Assembly: GCF_900476215.1 (NCBI RefSeq)
Contig: NZ_LS483446.1
Location: forward strand, 1,240,001-1,304,000
Source of the DNA: Helicobacter mustelae
Lineage (GTDB): Bacteria; Campylobacterota; Campylobacteria; Campylobacterales; Helicobacteraceae
DNA: 64,000 nt
Direction: 5' to 3'
The translations under genes and the position numbers were made by a program. Positions 9,265 to 17,117 of the stretch are shown in pieces. Position 1 is the stretch's first letter; each line of letters begins with the position of its first letter. Under the pieces are notes generated by a model that made no database searches, was not told the origin of the DNA, and was given only the letters and a program-made list of their open reading frames with translations.

Positions 9265-10059
9265 ATGGCAGAAGTTATTACAATTACATCAGGCAAAGGT
9301 GGAGTGGGAAAATCCACATGCACCGCAAATATCGCGGTGGGATTGGCGCAAAATGGCAAAAAGGTCGTGGCAGTGGATTTTGATATTGGGCTTAGAAATC
9401 TTGATATGATTTTGGGATTGGAGAACCGCATTGTTTATGATGTTGTAGATGTCATGGAAGGAAAATGCAATCTCCAACAAGCCCTCATCAATGATAAAAA
9501 AACAAAAACGCTCTACTTCCTTCCTGCAAGCCAGAGCAAGGACAAAAACATCCTAGACAAAGACAAGGTCAAAAAGCTCATCGAAGATCTCAAAAGAGAT
9601 TTTGATTATATTTTGCTAGATTCTCCAGCAGGGATTGAAAGCGGCTTTGAGCATGCGATTTTTTGGGCAGATAGAGCCCTTGTGGTCGTCACTCCTGAAG
9701 TGAGTTCTGTGCGCGATAGCGATCGAGTCATTGGAATTATTGATGCCAAATCTGACAAGGCAAAAAATGGACAAGAGGTGCAAAAACACATCATCATCAA
9801 TCGCATCAAACCAGAACTTGTTGCTAAGGGAGAAATGCTAAGCACTGAAGATGTGCTAAGCATCCTAGCACTTCCTTTGATCGGGCTAGTGCCAGAGGAT
9901 AACCGCGTCGTCTCCTGCACCAATACAGGAGAGCCTGTTATCTACACCAATAGTCCTAGTGCCATCTGCTACAAAAACATCACCCAGAGGGTTCTTGGCA
10001 ATGAAGTACCCTTCCAAAAAATGGAAAAAAAGAGCTTTCTTCAAAGGTTGTTCCAATGA
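9265..10059 (+). CDS. minD: Septum-site determining ATPase MinD
   Basis: MinD is a ParA-type ATPase that binds the membrane at the poles and, with MinC, keeps FtsZ rings at midcell. The 264-residue protein has the deviant Walker A motif [10 protein letters not shown] (9-18), [11 protein letters not shown], the LLDSPAG Walker B and the C-terminal amphipathic membrane helix FLQRLFQ. The ribosome site GGAAGG precedes the ATG. The stop overlaps the minE start. minC is not in this window. Confidence 0.97.
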   Translation: MAEVITITSGKGGVGKSTCTANIAVGLAQNGKKVVAVDFDIGLRNLDMILGLENRIVYDVVDVMEGKCNLQQALINDKKTKTLYFLPASQSKDKNILDKDKVKKLIEDLKRDFDYILLDSPAGIESGFEHAIFWADRALVVVTPEVSSVRDSDRVIGIIDAKSDKAKNGQEVQKHIIINRIKPELVAKGEMLSTEDVLSILALPLIGLVPEDNRVVSCTNTGEPVIYTNSPSAICYKNITQRVLGNEVPFQKMEKKSFLQRLFQ

Positions 10060-10286
10060 GTTTCTTAGATTTTTTTCGACAAAAAAACTCAGCTAATGCA
10101 GCAAAAAACCGCCTTAGCATCATGCTTGCTCATGAAAGAAGCGTGAACATCCCCTATATGGAAGAGATGCAAAGAGAAATCTTGGAAGTTGTGAAAAAAT
10201 ATACCAAAAGCTCGCAAGTCCAAATCAAAACAAACTCCAATCAAAATATCAGCACACTTGAAGTAGAAGTCACACTAGGCTCATAA
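10056..10286 (+). CDS. minE: Cell division topological specificity factor MinE
   Basis: A 76-residue protein that stimulates the MinD ATPase and drives pole-to-pole Min oscillation. It shows the family N-terminus MSFLDFFR, the [16 protein letters not shown] MinD-binding segment and a C-terminal dimerisation part. It overlaps minD by four bases and dprA by one, fitting a minD-minE-dprA-ruvX operon. Confidence 0.95.
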   Translation: MSFLDFFRQKNSANAAKNRLSIMLAHERSVNIPYMEEMQREILEVVKKYTKSSQVQIKTNSNQNISTLEVEVTLGS

Positions 10287-11059
10287 TGCAGAGCCATTTT
10301 GATTATCACCCCCTCCCACAAATCCCAGAAAGCCTATCTGCACTCAAGCTGCAGCAGCTTTTTTATGTGGGCAGGCCAGAGCTCCTGCAATCCTCTCTAA
10401 AAATTGCCATTGTTGGCTCGAGGAATCCCAATCCCTATGCCAGAGCCTTTGTCACACAGCTTGCAAGCAAACTCACTCCCCATGCCACCATTATTAGCGG
10501 TGGGGCGCTTGGGATTGACATCATCGCACACAAAGCAGCACTCCCCCACACCATCATGATTTCACCAAGCAGCCTAGATCTCATCTATCCTGCTAGCAAT
10601 CAGCACATCATCAAAGAAATTGCCGCGCGCGCTCTGATTTTGAGCGAATATGAAAAAAACACACCTCCTAGGCCCTATAGCTTTTTGCAACGCAATCGCA
10701 TTGTGATTGGTCTAAGTGATATTGTCATCATCCCTCAAGCAGATCTAGGCAGTGGAAGCATGCAGAGTGCAAAAATGGCGCTAAAGCTAAAAAAACCCCT
10801 CTATGTCCTTCCCCATCGCATCAATGAAAGCCTTGGCACCAAATCCCTCCTTTCCCAAAATCAGGCAAGGCCAATCTATGATATTGAGGAATTTCTCAAA
10901 GAATGTGAAATTACACCAAATGCCAGAGATGAGATTTTGGAATTTTGCGCACAAGCTCCAGATTATGAAGTGGCACTGGAAAAATTTGGCAATAGGCTTT
11001 TGGAATATGAGCTAGATGGCAAGATTAGGCGCGAAAATGGCAAGGTGATTGCGCTGTGA
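10286..11059 (+). CDS. dprA: DNA processing protein DprA
   Basis: DprA loads RecA on single-stranded DNA during natural transformation. The 257-residue protein carries the Rossmann-like core with GSRNPNPYARAF near residue 45, the SGGALGIDIIAHKAAL signature near 71-86 and the RNRIVIGLSD segment. About 60 C-terminal residues could form the short winged-helix domain. The length is close to other Helicobacter DprA proteins. Its presence is consistent with natural competence. Confidence 0.94.
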   Translation: MQSHFDYHPLPQIPESLSALKLQQLFYVGRPELLQSSLKIAIVGSRNPNPYARAFVTQLASKLTPHATIISGGALGIDIIAHKAALPHTIMISPSSLDLIYPASNQHIIKEIAARALILSEYEKNTPPRPYSFLQRNRIVIGLSDIVIIPQADLGSGSMQSAKMALKLKKPLYVLPHRINESLGTKSLLSQNQARPIYDIEEFLKECEITPNARDEILEFCAQAPDYEVALEKFGNRLLEYELDGKIRRENGKVIAL

Positions 11060-11454
11060 TGATCGCATGCGACATTGGTTTAAAACGCATCGGGATAGCA
11101 GGACTCATTGAGGGGATTATCCTGCCCATGGAGCCTATATTGCGAACAAATCGCAATCAAGCAGCAAGCGATCTCTCCAAGCTCCTCAAAGAAAAAAATG
11201 CTCACACCCTCATTGTGGGAATCCCGCAATCTGGCAATGCAGAAGACACCAAAAGGCGAATCATGTTTTTTGTCTCCTTGCTAGAGACCTCTGCAAAAAT
11301 CCTCTATGTCAATGAGGACTGCACAAGCCTTGAGGCACGCCAGGATCTCTCTCATCTCAAAAAACAAAGGCGCCAAAATGCCCAAAAAAATGGGAGAATT
11401 GACTCTCTTGCAGCCTGCAAAATCCTGCAGCGCTATCTCCAAAAAAACCCATGA
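11059..11454 (+). CDS. ruvX: RuvX/YqgF-type RNase H-fold nuclease
   Basis: A 131-residue RNase H-fold protein of the YqgF family, linked to 16S rRNA 5'-end maturation and proposed as an alternative Holliday-junction resolvase. The catalytic acidic motif MIACDIGLKRIGIA is at the N-terminus, VNEDCTSLEA supplies the second acidic site and RIDSLAACKIL the last aspartate. The ATG at 11059 overlaps the dprA stop; a GTG one codon earlier is an alternative. Confidence 0.9.
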   Translation: MIACDIGLKRIGIAGLIEGIILPMEPILRTNRNQAASDLSKLLKEKNAHTLIVGIPQSGNAEDTKRRIMFFVSLLETSAKILYVNEDCTSLEARQDLSHLKKQRRQNAQKNGRIDSLAACKILQRYLQKNP

Positions 11455-11560
11455 TTTTGCACGCAAACCAAGCGCTAAATTTGAGTGCATAAATTCAAGC
11501 GACTTTAAATCCCACAAAATCCATTAAGACAATCCACAAAATGCGCATGCCCCGCCAAAA

Positions 11561-12565
11561 TCATGCTTCTTGATTTTGGCTCTTGTAGATTTGCAAGAGG
11601 GCAAAATACAAAACAAGATAAATCACACAAAAGATAAGAGAAAATAGCATAAAATCGCGGGGTTCTTCTGCATAGCAAAGCACTGCAAGCACATAGAAGA
11701 GATAGACAAAAAGGATGGCAAATGCACTCATTGCATTCCTTCCCCAGATCTTATAAAGCAAGGAATGCAGATGCATGCCATCAGGCTGCATGGCCTTTTT
11801 GCCAGAGAGTTTTCTGCGAAAAATCGAAAACACCACCTCCCACACTGGATAAATCATCACACAGAGCCCAAACCACGTACTTACCCCATGGTTGCTCAAA
11901 ACCCCAAGCAAAAACGCAATCAATGCGCCCAAAAAATATGCCCCACCATCGCCTAAAAAAATCTTGCCAAAGGGGAAATTGAGCACAAAAAATCCCAAAA
12001 TCCCAAACCAAACAATCCATGCAACAGACGCCACCCACACCACTTCTTTGTCCAAGGCTACAAAGATAATCGCACCAAAGACAATCAAGGCAATGCCACT
12101 AGAGAGGCCATTGAGTCCATCAATGATGTTGAGCGCATTACTCACACCAACAATGCTAAACAAAGTGAAGAAAAAAGCCAAGAAGGCAGGCAGGATCATA
12201 ATGGGGGAAAAATCAGAAATCAGCGCGCCACTATGCTTAAAGAGCAGCAAAATCCCAAGGATTTGGATTATGAGACGGGCTTTGGGCTTGAGACTGTCTA
12301 AAAGATCCTCAAGCAACCCAGCCAAAAACACCACAAAAAGCCCTAAAAACACAAAAAGAGAATCCCAAGAAAAAGGAATAAAAACAAAAAAACCACAGGC
12401 AAACGCGACAAAAATTCCAATACCACCAAGCCTTGAGATATTTTGACTATGGAGTTTTTGGGGTTTGTTTTGCTGGGCAGAATCAATCCCAATAAAACCC
12501 CTTTGGGCAGCAAAGATGCAGAGGATGCACACAAGAAATGCAATCACAAAAACCAAAAATCTCAC
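11561..12565 (-). CDS. wecA: WecA/TagO-type polyprenyl-phosphate sugar-phosphate transferase
   Basis: A polytopic membrane enzyme of 334 residues from the MraY/WecA superfamily that starts glycan synthesis by moving a HexNAc-1-phosphate onto undecaprenyl phosphate, probably for O-antigen. About ten hydrophobic helices are visible. Signature loops are NALNIIDGLNGLSSG, FLGDGGAYFLGALIA and the histidine motif DGMHLHSLLY. It starts with GTG overlapping the stop of the PilT-type gene (GTGA). Wall-specific MraY is less likely because the wall-enzyme signatures are missing. Confidence 0.87.
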   Translation of the reverse strand: MRFLVFVIAFLVCILCIFAAQRGFIGIDSAQQNKPQKLHSQNISRLGGIGIFVAFACGFFVFIPFSWDSLFVFLGLFVVFLAGLLEDLLDSLKPKARLIIQILGILLLFKHSGALISDFSPIMILPAFLAFFFTLFSIVGVSNALNIIDGLNGLSSGIALIVFGAIIFVALDKEVVWVASVAWIVWFGILGFFVLNFPFGKIFLGDGGAYFLGALIAFLLGVLSNHGVSTWFGLCVMIYPVWEVVFSIFRRKLSGKKAMQPDGMHLHSLLYKIWGRNAMSAFAILFVYLFYVLAVLCYAEEPRDFMLFSLIFCVIYLVLYFALLQIYKSQNQEA

Positions 12566-13503
12566 CCATTCCCCCCATTCCCAAAAATGCGCATGCCCTC
12601 ATTGCTAGAGATGGCGATTTGGCTGGGGATTTGATGGAATTTCTCTTCTTTGATGAGATTTTTAATCGCAGTATTGGCAGACAAAATCTCAAATTCGGCT
12701 CCTGTATCCTTGTTCCTCCTCTGTGCAATCACACCAATGAGACTTTCAGCAAGCTCGTTGCTTGCGCGCTTCCTATCCTCAAAGCCACTCAAAAAGCGCA
12801 AAAGCGCGCCAGTGGTATCCTTGCTATGCAAAGTAGCCAACACAAAATGCCCAGTGAGTGCGGCAAGGAGGGCGGATTGCATAGCAATTGGCTCGCGTAG
12901 CTCTCCGATAAAAATCACATCAGGACTTTGGCGCATCGCGCTCACAATCCCACTAGCAAAACTCCTAGTATCACGCCCCACCTCCCGAAAGGTGAAAAAA
13001 CTCTGCTTATTTTGATGCTTGAATTCTACAGGTTCCTCGATACTCACGATATGCTTGTGAAAATGTGTATTGAAATAATCCAAAATCGCATTGGCAAGCG
13101 TGGTTTTGCCACTACCCGTGGCACCAGCGATGAGAAACAAACCTTTTTGATGCGCGATTTTAGGCTTGAGAAAATCAAAATGGGGATGATCAAAAACTGG
13201 CAGGATTTCTTTGGGCAAAATGCGAAAAAAAAGCGCTGGGCTGCCTTGGGATAAAAAAATATGCACGCGGAAAAAAAATCCTCCAAATTCCAGGGCCACA
13301 TCTTGCTCGATGCCCTGATTTAGCAGATCTCTTTTGCTCTGACTTAGGAGGGAATGGATAAAAGAAGCGATGGCATCGCTATCTACATAACCTGCCTCAT
13401 GCACCTCTTGGTGTACCTTGTAGAGGATTTTAGAATTTGCATAGACATAAATGTCACTCACCCCCCCTGTGAGAAATCCAAACAAATCAAGGATTTTTTG
13501 CAT
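12562..13503 (-). CDS. PilT-type secretion/pilus-retraction ATPase
   Basis: A cytoplasmic hexameric ATPase of the PilT/GspE superfamily, 313 residues. It has Walker A GATGSGKT (127-134), the Asp box IEEPVEF (155-161), Walker B PDVIFIGELREP (194-205), the His box TGHFVLATLHS (218-228) and the C-terminal retraction-type motif LAESLIGVIAQRR. The end, EILSANTAIKNLI, also fits PilT better than assembly ATPases. It overlaps the upstream membrane protein by 17 bases and wecA by four. Its genes upstream are pilin-like, so it probably powers a small type IV-like fibre or DNA-uptake apparatus. H. pylori is known to lack type IV pili, so this is unusual in the genus. Confidence 0.85.
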   Translation of the reverse strand: MQKILDLFGFLTGGVSDIYVYANSKILYKVHQEVHEAGYVDSDAIASFIHSLLSQSKRDLLNQGIEQDVALEFGGFFFRVHIFLSQGSPALFFRILPKEILPVFDHPHFDFLKPKIAHQKGLFLIAGATGSGKTTLANAILDYFNTHFHKHIVSIEEPVEFKHQNKQSFFTFREVGRDTRSFASGIVSAMRQSPDVIFIGELREPIAMQSALLAALTGHFVLATLHSKDTTGALLRFLSGFEDRKRASNELAESLIGVIAQRRNKDTGAEFEILSANTAIKNLIKEEKFHQIPSQIAISSNEGMRIFGNGGNG

Positions 13504-13861
13504 TGCTTCCCTCTTTTTTGATGATCTTATGCGTGAAATATCGCATTATATGGAAATTTCTGGGATTTTTGTGCAAAACGATGATTTCTACATCATAGAC
13601 ATCTGCTTTCTCAGAGATTTGATAACTTCCCTCAAATCCTTCAAAATCTAAGCCATCCTCTAGGCAGCTAGCTTTTTCTTTTTGTTTGATGCACTGGGCT
13701 GCAAGCTCATAGAGGCTCTTTGCAAAAAGTTCATTTTGAAAGCTGCCATAAAAATTGCTAATGACATCTTCTTGCAATCCCACACTCCGAGGCACCATCA
13801 CGCTAACTCCAATAAAAATCATGAGCAAAATCACTCCATACCACAGCCCAAAGGCCCTCAT
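13487..13861 (-). CDS. Single-helix membrane protein, possible GspK/PilX-like minor pseudopilin
   Basis: A protein of 124 residues: MRAFGLWYGVILLMIFIGVSVMV forms an N-terminal helix, and the rest is soluble with two cysteines (AAQCIKQKEKASCLE). The start at 13861 is chosen because ATG overlaps the upstream stop (ATGA). Position after two pilin-like genes and an A-F junction before the helix suggest a minor pseudopilin; the glutamate normally at mature position 5 is absent, as in GspK-type proteins. The evidence is context plus topology only. Confidence 0.5.
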   Translation of the reverse strand: MRAFGLWYGVILLMIFIGVSVMVPRSVGLQEDVISNFYGSFQNELFAKSLYELAAQCIKQKEKASCLEDGLDFEGFEGSYQISEKADVYDVEIIVLHKNPRNFHIMRYFTHKIIKKEGSNAKNP

Positions 13862-14277
13862 GTCTGCTCCCCATAAAGCAGAATCGCATGCCCAATGCAA
13901 AGATATCGATCACATAACTCCATCCATAACCCCTCTTTTGTGCGCGAGATTTCTAGCCTCCTTACAAAAGATAATAGCAGCACATCATCTAGATAGAGAT
14001 CCTCACCCCTTAGCTCTACTTGAACAAAATGCTCTTTTTGATAAAAATGCATGCTAGAGGCTGTGGTGATAATCTTTGTAGCATCCTCAAGATAACGCGA
14101 GATTTGCAAGAGGGCATTGATGAGCTGTAGGCTACTTTGGGCCTGCTGGTAAGAGAGAAATTCTTGCTTTTTGCTGCTTAGCGAAAGCTTGGTAGCTGCC
14201 ACACTAATCACCCCCAAAATCACAACTGCCATCAAAAATTCCAGCAAAACAAAAGCGTGAATGCGCATTATTTGCAT
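13858..14277 (-). CDS. Pseudopilin-like protein with N-methylation motif (PilW/GspJ-like)
   Basis: A protein of 139 residues starting MQIMRIHA, followed by FVLLEFLMAVVILGVI, which matches the type IV prepilin pattern: short basic leader, small residue before the cleavage point, F at +1 and E at +5. The C-terminal domain is unrecognised. It overlaps both neighbours, so it is translated with them. A second ATG three codons in (MRIHA) is an equally good start. It should be cut by a prepilin peptidase, which is not in this window. Confidence 0.65.
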   Translation of the reverse strand: MQIMRIHAFVLLEFLMAVVILGVISVAATKLSLSSKKQEFLSYQQAQSSLQLINALLQISRYLEDATKIITTASSMHFYQKEHFVQVELRGEDLYLDDVLLLSFVRRLEISRTKEGLWMELCDRYLCIGHAILLYGEQT

Positions 14278-14558
14278 TCCCCTATCTCTAGATACATATA
14301 GGCAATGGGAGCGATGTTTTTGTGTAGTAATGCCTGACAGCTACGATTTTTTTTGGTCATAACCATGATGGATTGGGTGCTTAGATTTTGATGAGTTAGC
14401 ATTTGTTTTTGTGCCTGAGAAATTTCTTTTAGATCTTTTTTGTTTTTTTGCAGAGCGGTGAGTTCGAGATTGAGATTCATGGATGCCTTGATTACAAAAC
14501 CAATAAGCACCAGAGCCATCAAAAGCTCTATAGTGATGAATGCTTTATTTTTGCACAA
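14268..14558 (-). CDS. Pseudopilin-like protein with N-methylation motif
   Basis: A protein of 96 residues. The frame is open further upstream, but the start is set at the TTG at 14558, which overlaps the end of the FixH-like gene by 14 bases and gives a leader of five residues, MCKNKA, before FITIELLMALVLIGFVI. That is a textbook prepilin site with E at +5. The soluble part (about 70 residues) has two cysteines, C in RSCQALL and C near the end (GECK). The start codon is the main uncertainty; an ATG at 14594 would put more residues before the cleavage site. Confidence 0.6.
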   Translation of the reverse strand: MCKNKAFITIELLMALVLIGFVIKASMNLNLELTALQKNKKDLKEISQAQKQMLTHQNLSTQSIMVMTKKNRSCQALLHKNIAPIAYMYLEIGECK

Positions 14559-15114
14559 GAAAATCCCGCTGTAAATATGCTTGTTCCCGCTTGCCATCTT
14601 TTTCAAAAGCAATTTGCAAGATGAGCTTATAGCGCCCCTCTTTTTTGGGAGCGAAGTCAAAAGATAATTGATGATCATCACCCTCAAAAAGCAAATCTGC
14701 CTTATCTTTGTAGTTTTTGTCATAGTAGCGAATCATATAAACGCCATAATGCAAAATCTTGGGCGCATTGGGCTTCTTTTTTAGGAATTCTAGCTGCAAG
14801 ATGTTTTTTGTCCTTGGTTTTAGCACCAGGGGTTTTTGGATTTTTTCCTCGATTTTTTTGGCGCGCAGAAGGTAGGGCGGGATAAAATGATCTTTTTGTT
14901 CATTGGATTTTACAAGCACTTCATAACTCTCTGCAAAATGCCTGGTCGCTCCAAGAAAGAGATCAGGACTCTTTTCTATGGAGCTAGATTTTTGCAGATA
15001 AGAATTGTCGTTGATATTAGGCTGCACTAAGGAAATATAAACCAATGCCACCAAAAGCAATACACCTATGAAAATGATAATCAAAATTCCCAGTGGCCAA
15101 TAATTTCTTTTCAC
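14545..15114 (-). CDS. FixH/CcoH-like cbb3 oxidase assembly protein
   Basis: A 189-residue membrane protein. NYWPLGILIIIFIGVLLLVALVYISL is a single N-terminal helix followed by NPNI/D-type residues, resembling FixH (CcoH) proteins that begin WPYG... and carry one helix and a periplasmic domain. The C-terminal half (FDFAPKKEGRYKLILQIAF) looks like the beta-rich FixH periplasmic fold. Location seven genes behind ccoN agrees with a role in oxidase maturation. The match is by eye and moderate. Confidence 0.5.
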   Translation of the reverse strand: MKRNYWPLGILIIIFIGVLLLVALVYISLVQPNINDNSYLQKSSSIEKSPDLFLGATRHFAESYEVLVKSNEQKDHFIPPYLLRAKKIEEKIQKPLVLKPRTKNILQLEFLKKKPNAPKILHYGVYMIRYYDKNYKDKADLLFEGDDHQLSFDFAPKKEGRYKLILQIAFEKDGKREQAYLQRDFLVQK

Positions 15115-15713
15115 TTTTTCCTCGCTTTGTAATAAACAAAAATCATCAAAACCACCAAAGAAATGAGCATAAGCTTCATCACAAAGGCCGAGATCCCCGC
15201 TAAAAACTCTTCATGTTTGTTGATGATATTCCCCTCAAGCACAACTCCCCTCGCGCTTGCAAATGCATCAGCAAAATGCGCATAGCCATTTAATGCAATA
15301 GCTAAGAGACGCTGCTTGTCCATTACATCTGATTTCTTCACGGGAAGAAATGGCACCATAAAATCCTGATACAGGGCATCCACCTTGACAACCCCCTGCA
15401 GATCCCCGCTCATCAAAAAATCAATCTTATGATCTTGTGGTGCAATAAAGATCACAAAATAGCTACCTTTGAGCAGAGCTGTTTGCTCTCTAGCAAAATC
15501 CTGTCTTTGGATTCTATCCACGCTTTTGCTATCCTTGATAAGCAGATAGAGAGAGATTCCTGTTTTTTGCAAGAGCTCTGAGCCAATTTTATCCACCACT
15601 CCCAACATCTTAGGATCTAGGGATGAGACATCCCCCAGTAGGAAGCCATGGGCAGACAAAAAGGAAGACAGGAGCAAAAATACAAAGAAAAGCTCCCTAA
15701 CACATTTCATCAC
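15111..15713 (-). CDS. TPM-domain-like membrane protein in the cco operon
   Basis: A 200-residue protein with a signal peptide (VRELFFVFLLLSSFLSAHG), a periplasmic domain of about 130 residues resembling TPM domains (KIGSELLQKTGISLYLLIKD, followed by FVIFIAPQDHKIDFLMSGD) and a C-terminal helix (LMLISLVVLMIFVYY) ending in KARKK. It may start at the GTG at 15713 or the ATG at 15710, directly after the stop of the micro-gene. TPM proteins have been linked to photosystem or respiratory complex maintenance in other organisms, so a role in cbb3 oxidase biogenesis is inference. Confidence 0.6.
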   Translation of the reverse strand: MMKCVRELFFVFLLLSSFLSAHGFLLGDVSSLDPKMLGVVDKIGSELLQKTGISLYLLIKDSKSVDRIQRQDFAREQTALLKGSYFVIFIAPQDHKIDFLMSGDLQGVVKVDALYQDFMVPFLPVKKSDVMDKQRLLAIALNGYAHFADAFASARGVVLEGNIINKHEEFLAGISAFVMKLMLISLVVLMIFVYYKARKK

Positions 15714-15821
15714 CTAGACCATAAACAAAAAGGAATTAGGAACAATCAAAAGAATCAAAGAAGTAGCAATCATTGCTACGATCAAAACTGCCAACAATTT
15801 CTCAAGTGCAGTGAATCTCAT
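15714..15821 (-). CDS. 35-residue single-helix membrane peptide in the cco operon
   Basis: This gene is too short for usual gene callers. On the minus strand ATG at 15821 overlaps the upstream stop as ATGA and is preceded by AAGGAG. The peptide starts MRFTALEKLLAVLIVAMIA and ends SFLFMV before TAG (15716-15714): a short amphipathic start followed by one strong transmembrane helix. The next gene begins on the very next base. Ribosome site, coupling and composition all support a real gene, probably a small subunit or assembly peptide of the cbb3 oxidase. Confidence 0.75.
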   Translation of the reverse strand: MRFTALEKLLAVLIVAMIATSLILLIVPNSFLFMV

Positions 15822-16024
15822 TTTTTCTCCTTTATGATTTTGTAATACTCTGCATTATTTTTGCTTTCCATTTTTACAAGATCTGTTTCAATGGTATAGG
15901 AATTGGTGGCTTGATCTTGCTGGGTCTTGATGCTTTTGTACCCCAAAAAAAACACCAATCCAAGCAGCACAGCCACGATAACAAAAAGCCCAAGAATTCC
16001 ATTTATCCCGAATAATTTACCCAT
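15818..16024 (-). CDS. DUF4006-type small membrane protein
   Basis: A 68-residue protein beginning MGKLFGINGILGLFVIVAVLLGLVF, one transmembrane helix with a short hydrophilic tail. The LFGINGI N-terminus and position after ccoP match the DUF4006 family of epsilonproteobacteria. The start at 16024 has a clear GGAG ribosome site; the longer open frame upstream overlaps ccoP and is not used. Likely associated with cbb3 oxidase; the function is unknown. Confidence 0.78.
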   Translation of the reverse strand: MGKLFGINGILGLFVIVAVLLGLVFFLGYKSIKTQQDQATNSYTIETDLVKMESKNNAEYYKIIKEKK

Positions 16025-16034
16025 GTTTTTCTCC

Positions 16035-16898
16035 TTAATCATCAAGTGGTTGCAAAGAATTGATAAAAGCAGCAAGCGCCTCAATCTGTATATCATTGAA
16101 TTTGGCGTATTCAAACGAAGGCATCCTGCCAATATGTCCCTTTTTGCCTTTTTTCAATACTTCTTTGAGGAATTCTGGGGTGCCGTATTTGGTCAAATCT
16201 GCAGCCAATCCAGCATTCCCCTTGCCATCTGGGCCATGACAAGAAGAACAAGTAGCACTATCCCAAAGCTGCTTGCCTTTTTCTACATCCAAATTTTCAA
16301 ACTTGAGATGAGCATTGGAGATATGAGACATGACGAATTTGGATAAAATCTCAGAATCCTTAGCATCTAGCACAATGGGTGGCATCTCGCCAGCCATATA
16401 ATTAAGCCCCACGCTTCCATGCTTCATGGTGTCTTCGATACCCTGATATTTTCCCCAGCGCGTGAGATTCTGCGCCTTGCCTCCCATGCCCTCAGCATCC
16501 ACGCCATGGCACTGAGAACATTTCACCAAAAAAATCCCCTGCCCCATTTTGATCTTATCCTCGATAGAAAGGTTCTGCCACTTCTCTTCAAATTTTTTGT
16601 TATGCTCGCTCACTTCTTTATTGAATTCTCCAATCTGGGAATAGGCATTGAGCGGATAGCCAAAAAACACATACCAAGCCCCCCAGAGGATTAGTGCAAT
16701 AAAACAAATCGCCCATCCTATAGGAAGATTATTGGTAAATTCAGAAATCCCATCCCATTTATGATTTGTCAACTCCCCTTCTGCTTTGCTATCGCGCATC
16801 TTCCTGATATAAAATGACGTAACAAAAATCGTTAAAATCAAAATTCCAATCGCAGCGATAAAAGCCATAAGATTTATATTATCACTTAACCAACCCAT
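16035..16898 (-). CDS. ccoP: cbb3 oxidase di-heme cytochrome c subunit CcoP
   Basis: CcoP carries electrons from the cytochrome bc1 side into the cbb3-type oxidase. The 287-residue protein has two N-terminal membrane helices (about 8-30 and 60-80) and two c-type heme motifs, CSQCH at 127-131 and CSSCH at 217-221. Methionine ligands are plausible in GEMPP and GRMPS. It follows ccoQ by 12 bases. Length and layout are normal for the genus. Confidence 0.96.
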   Translation of the reverse strand: MGWLSDNINLMAFIAAIGILILTIFVTSFYIRKMRDSKAEGELTNHKWDGISEFTNNLPIGWAICFIALILWGAWYVFFGYPLNAYSQIGEFNKEVSEHNKKFEEKWQNLSIEDKIKMGQGIFLVKCSQCHGVDAEGMGGKAQNLTRWGKYQGIEDTMKHGSVGLNYMAGEMPPIVLDAKDSEILSKFVMSHISNAHLKFENLDVEKGKQLWDSATCSSCHGPDGKGNAGLAADLTKYGTPEFLKEVLKKGKKGHIGRMPSFEYAKFNDIQIEALAAFINSLQPLDD

Positions 16899-16910
16899 TT
16901 TTACTCCCTT

Positions 16911-17102
16911 TTATTTTATTCTTTCTTCAATCACTTGATCATCAAGCCTGTCTTTTAAAGCGAGATCGGCGTATTTTTCATAATCGCGACTTCCATTTTT
17001 TTGCTTTCTGTACATGCTGATGATATAGCCATAGAGAAAAATCACCAAGAAAATCGTAATAACCACATAAGAGATCCCTCGCCACATTTCTGTATCATTC
17101 AT
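16911..17102 (-). CDS. ccoQ: cbb3 oxidase small subunit CcoQ
   Basis: A 63-residue protein with one helix (ISYVVITIFLVIFLYGYIISMY) followed by a charged tail, KQKNGSRDYEKYADLAL, typical of CcoQ, which stabilises the oxidase. It lies between ccoO and ccoP, 15 and 12 bases away. Position settles the call because CcoQ sequences diverge. Confidence 0.9.
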   Translation of the reverse strand: MNDTEMWRGISYVVITIFLVIFLYGYIISMYRKQKNGSRDYEKYADLALKDRLDDQVIEERIK

Positions 17103-17117
17103 AGCTTCGCTCCCAAT

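Noticed and set aside
11892-12446. Open frame of 184 codons antisense to wecA
   Set aside because: K/P-rich artefact of the membrane-protein codons on the true strand.
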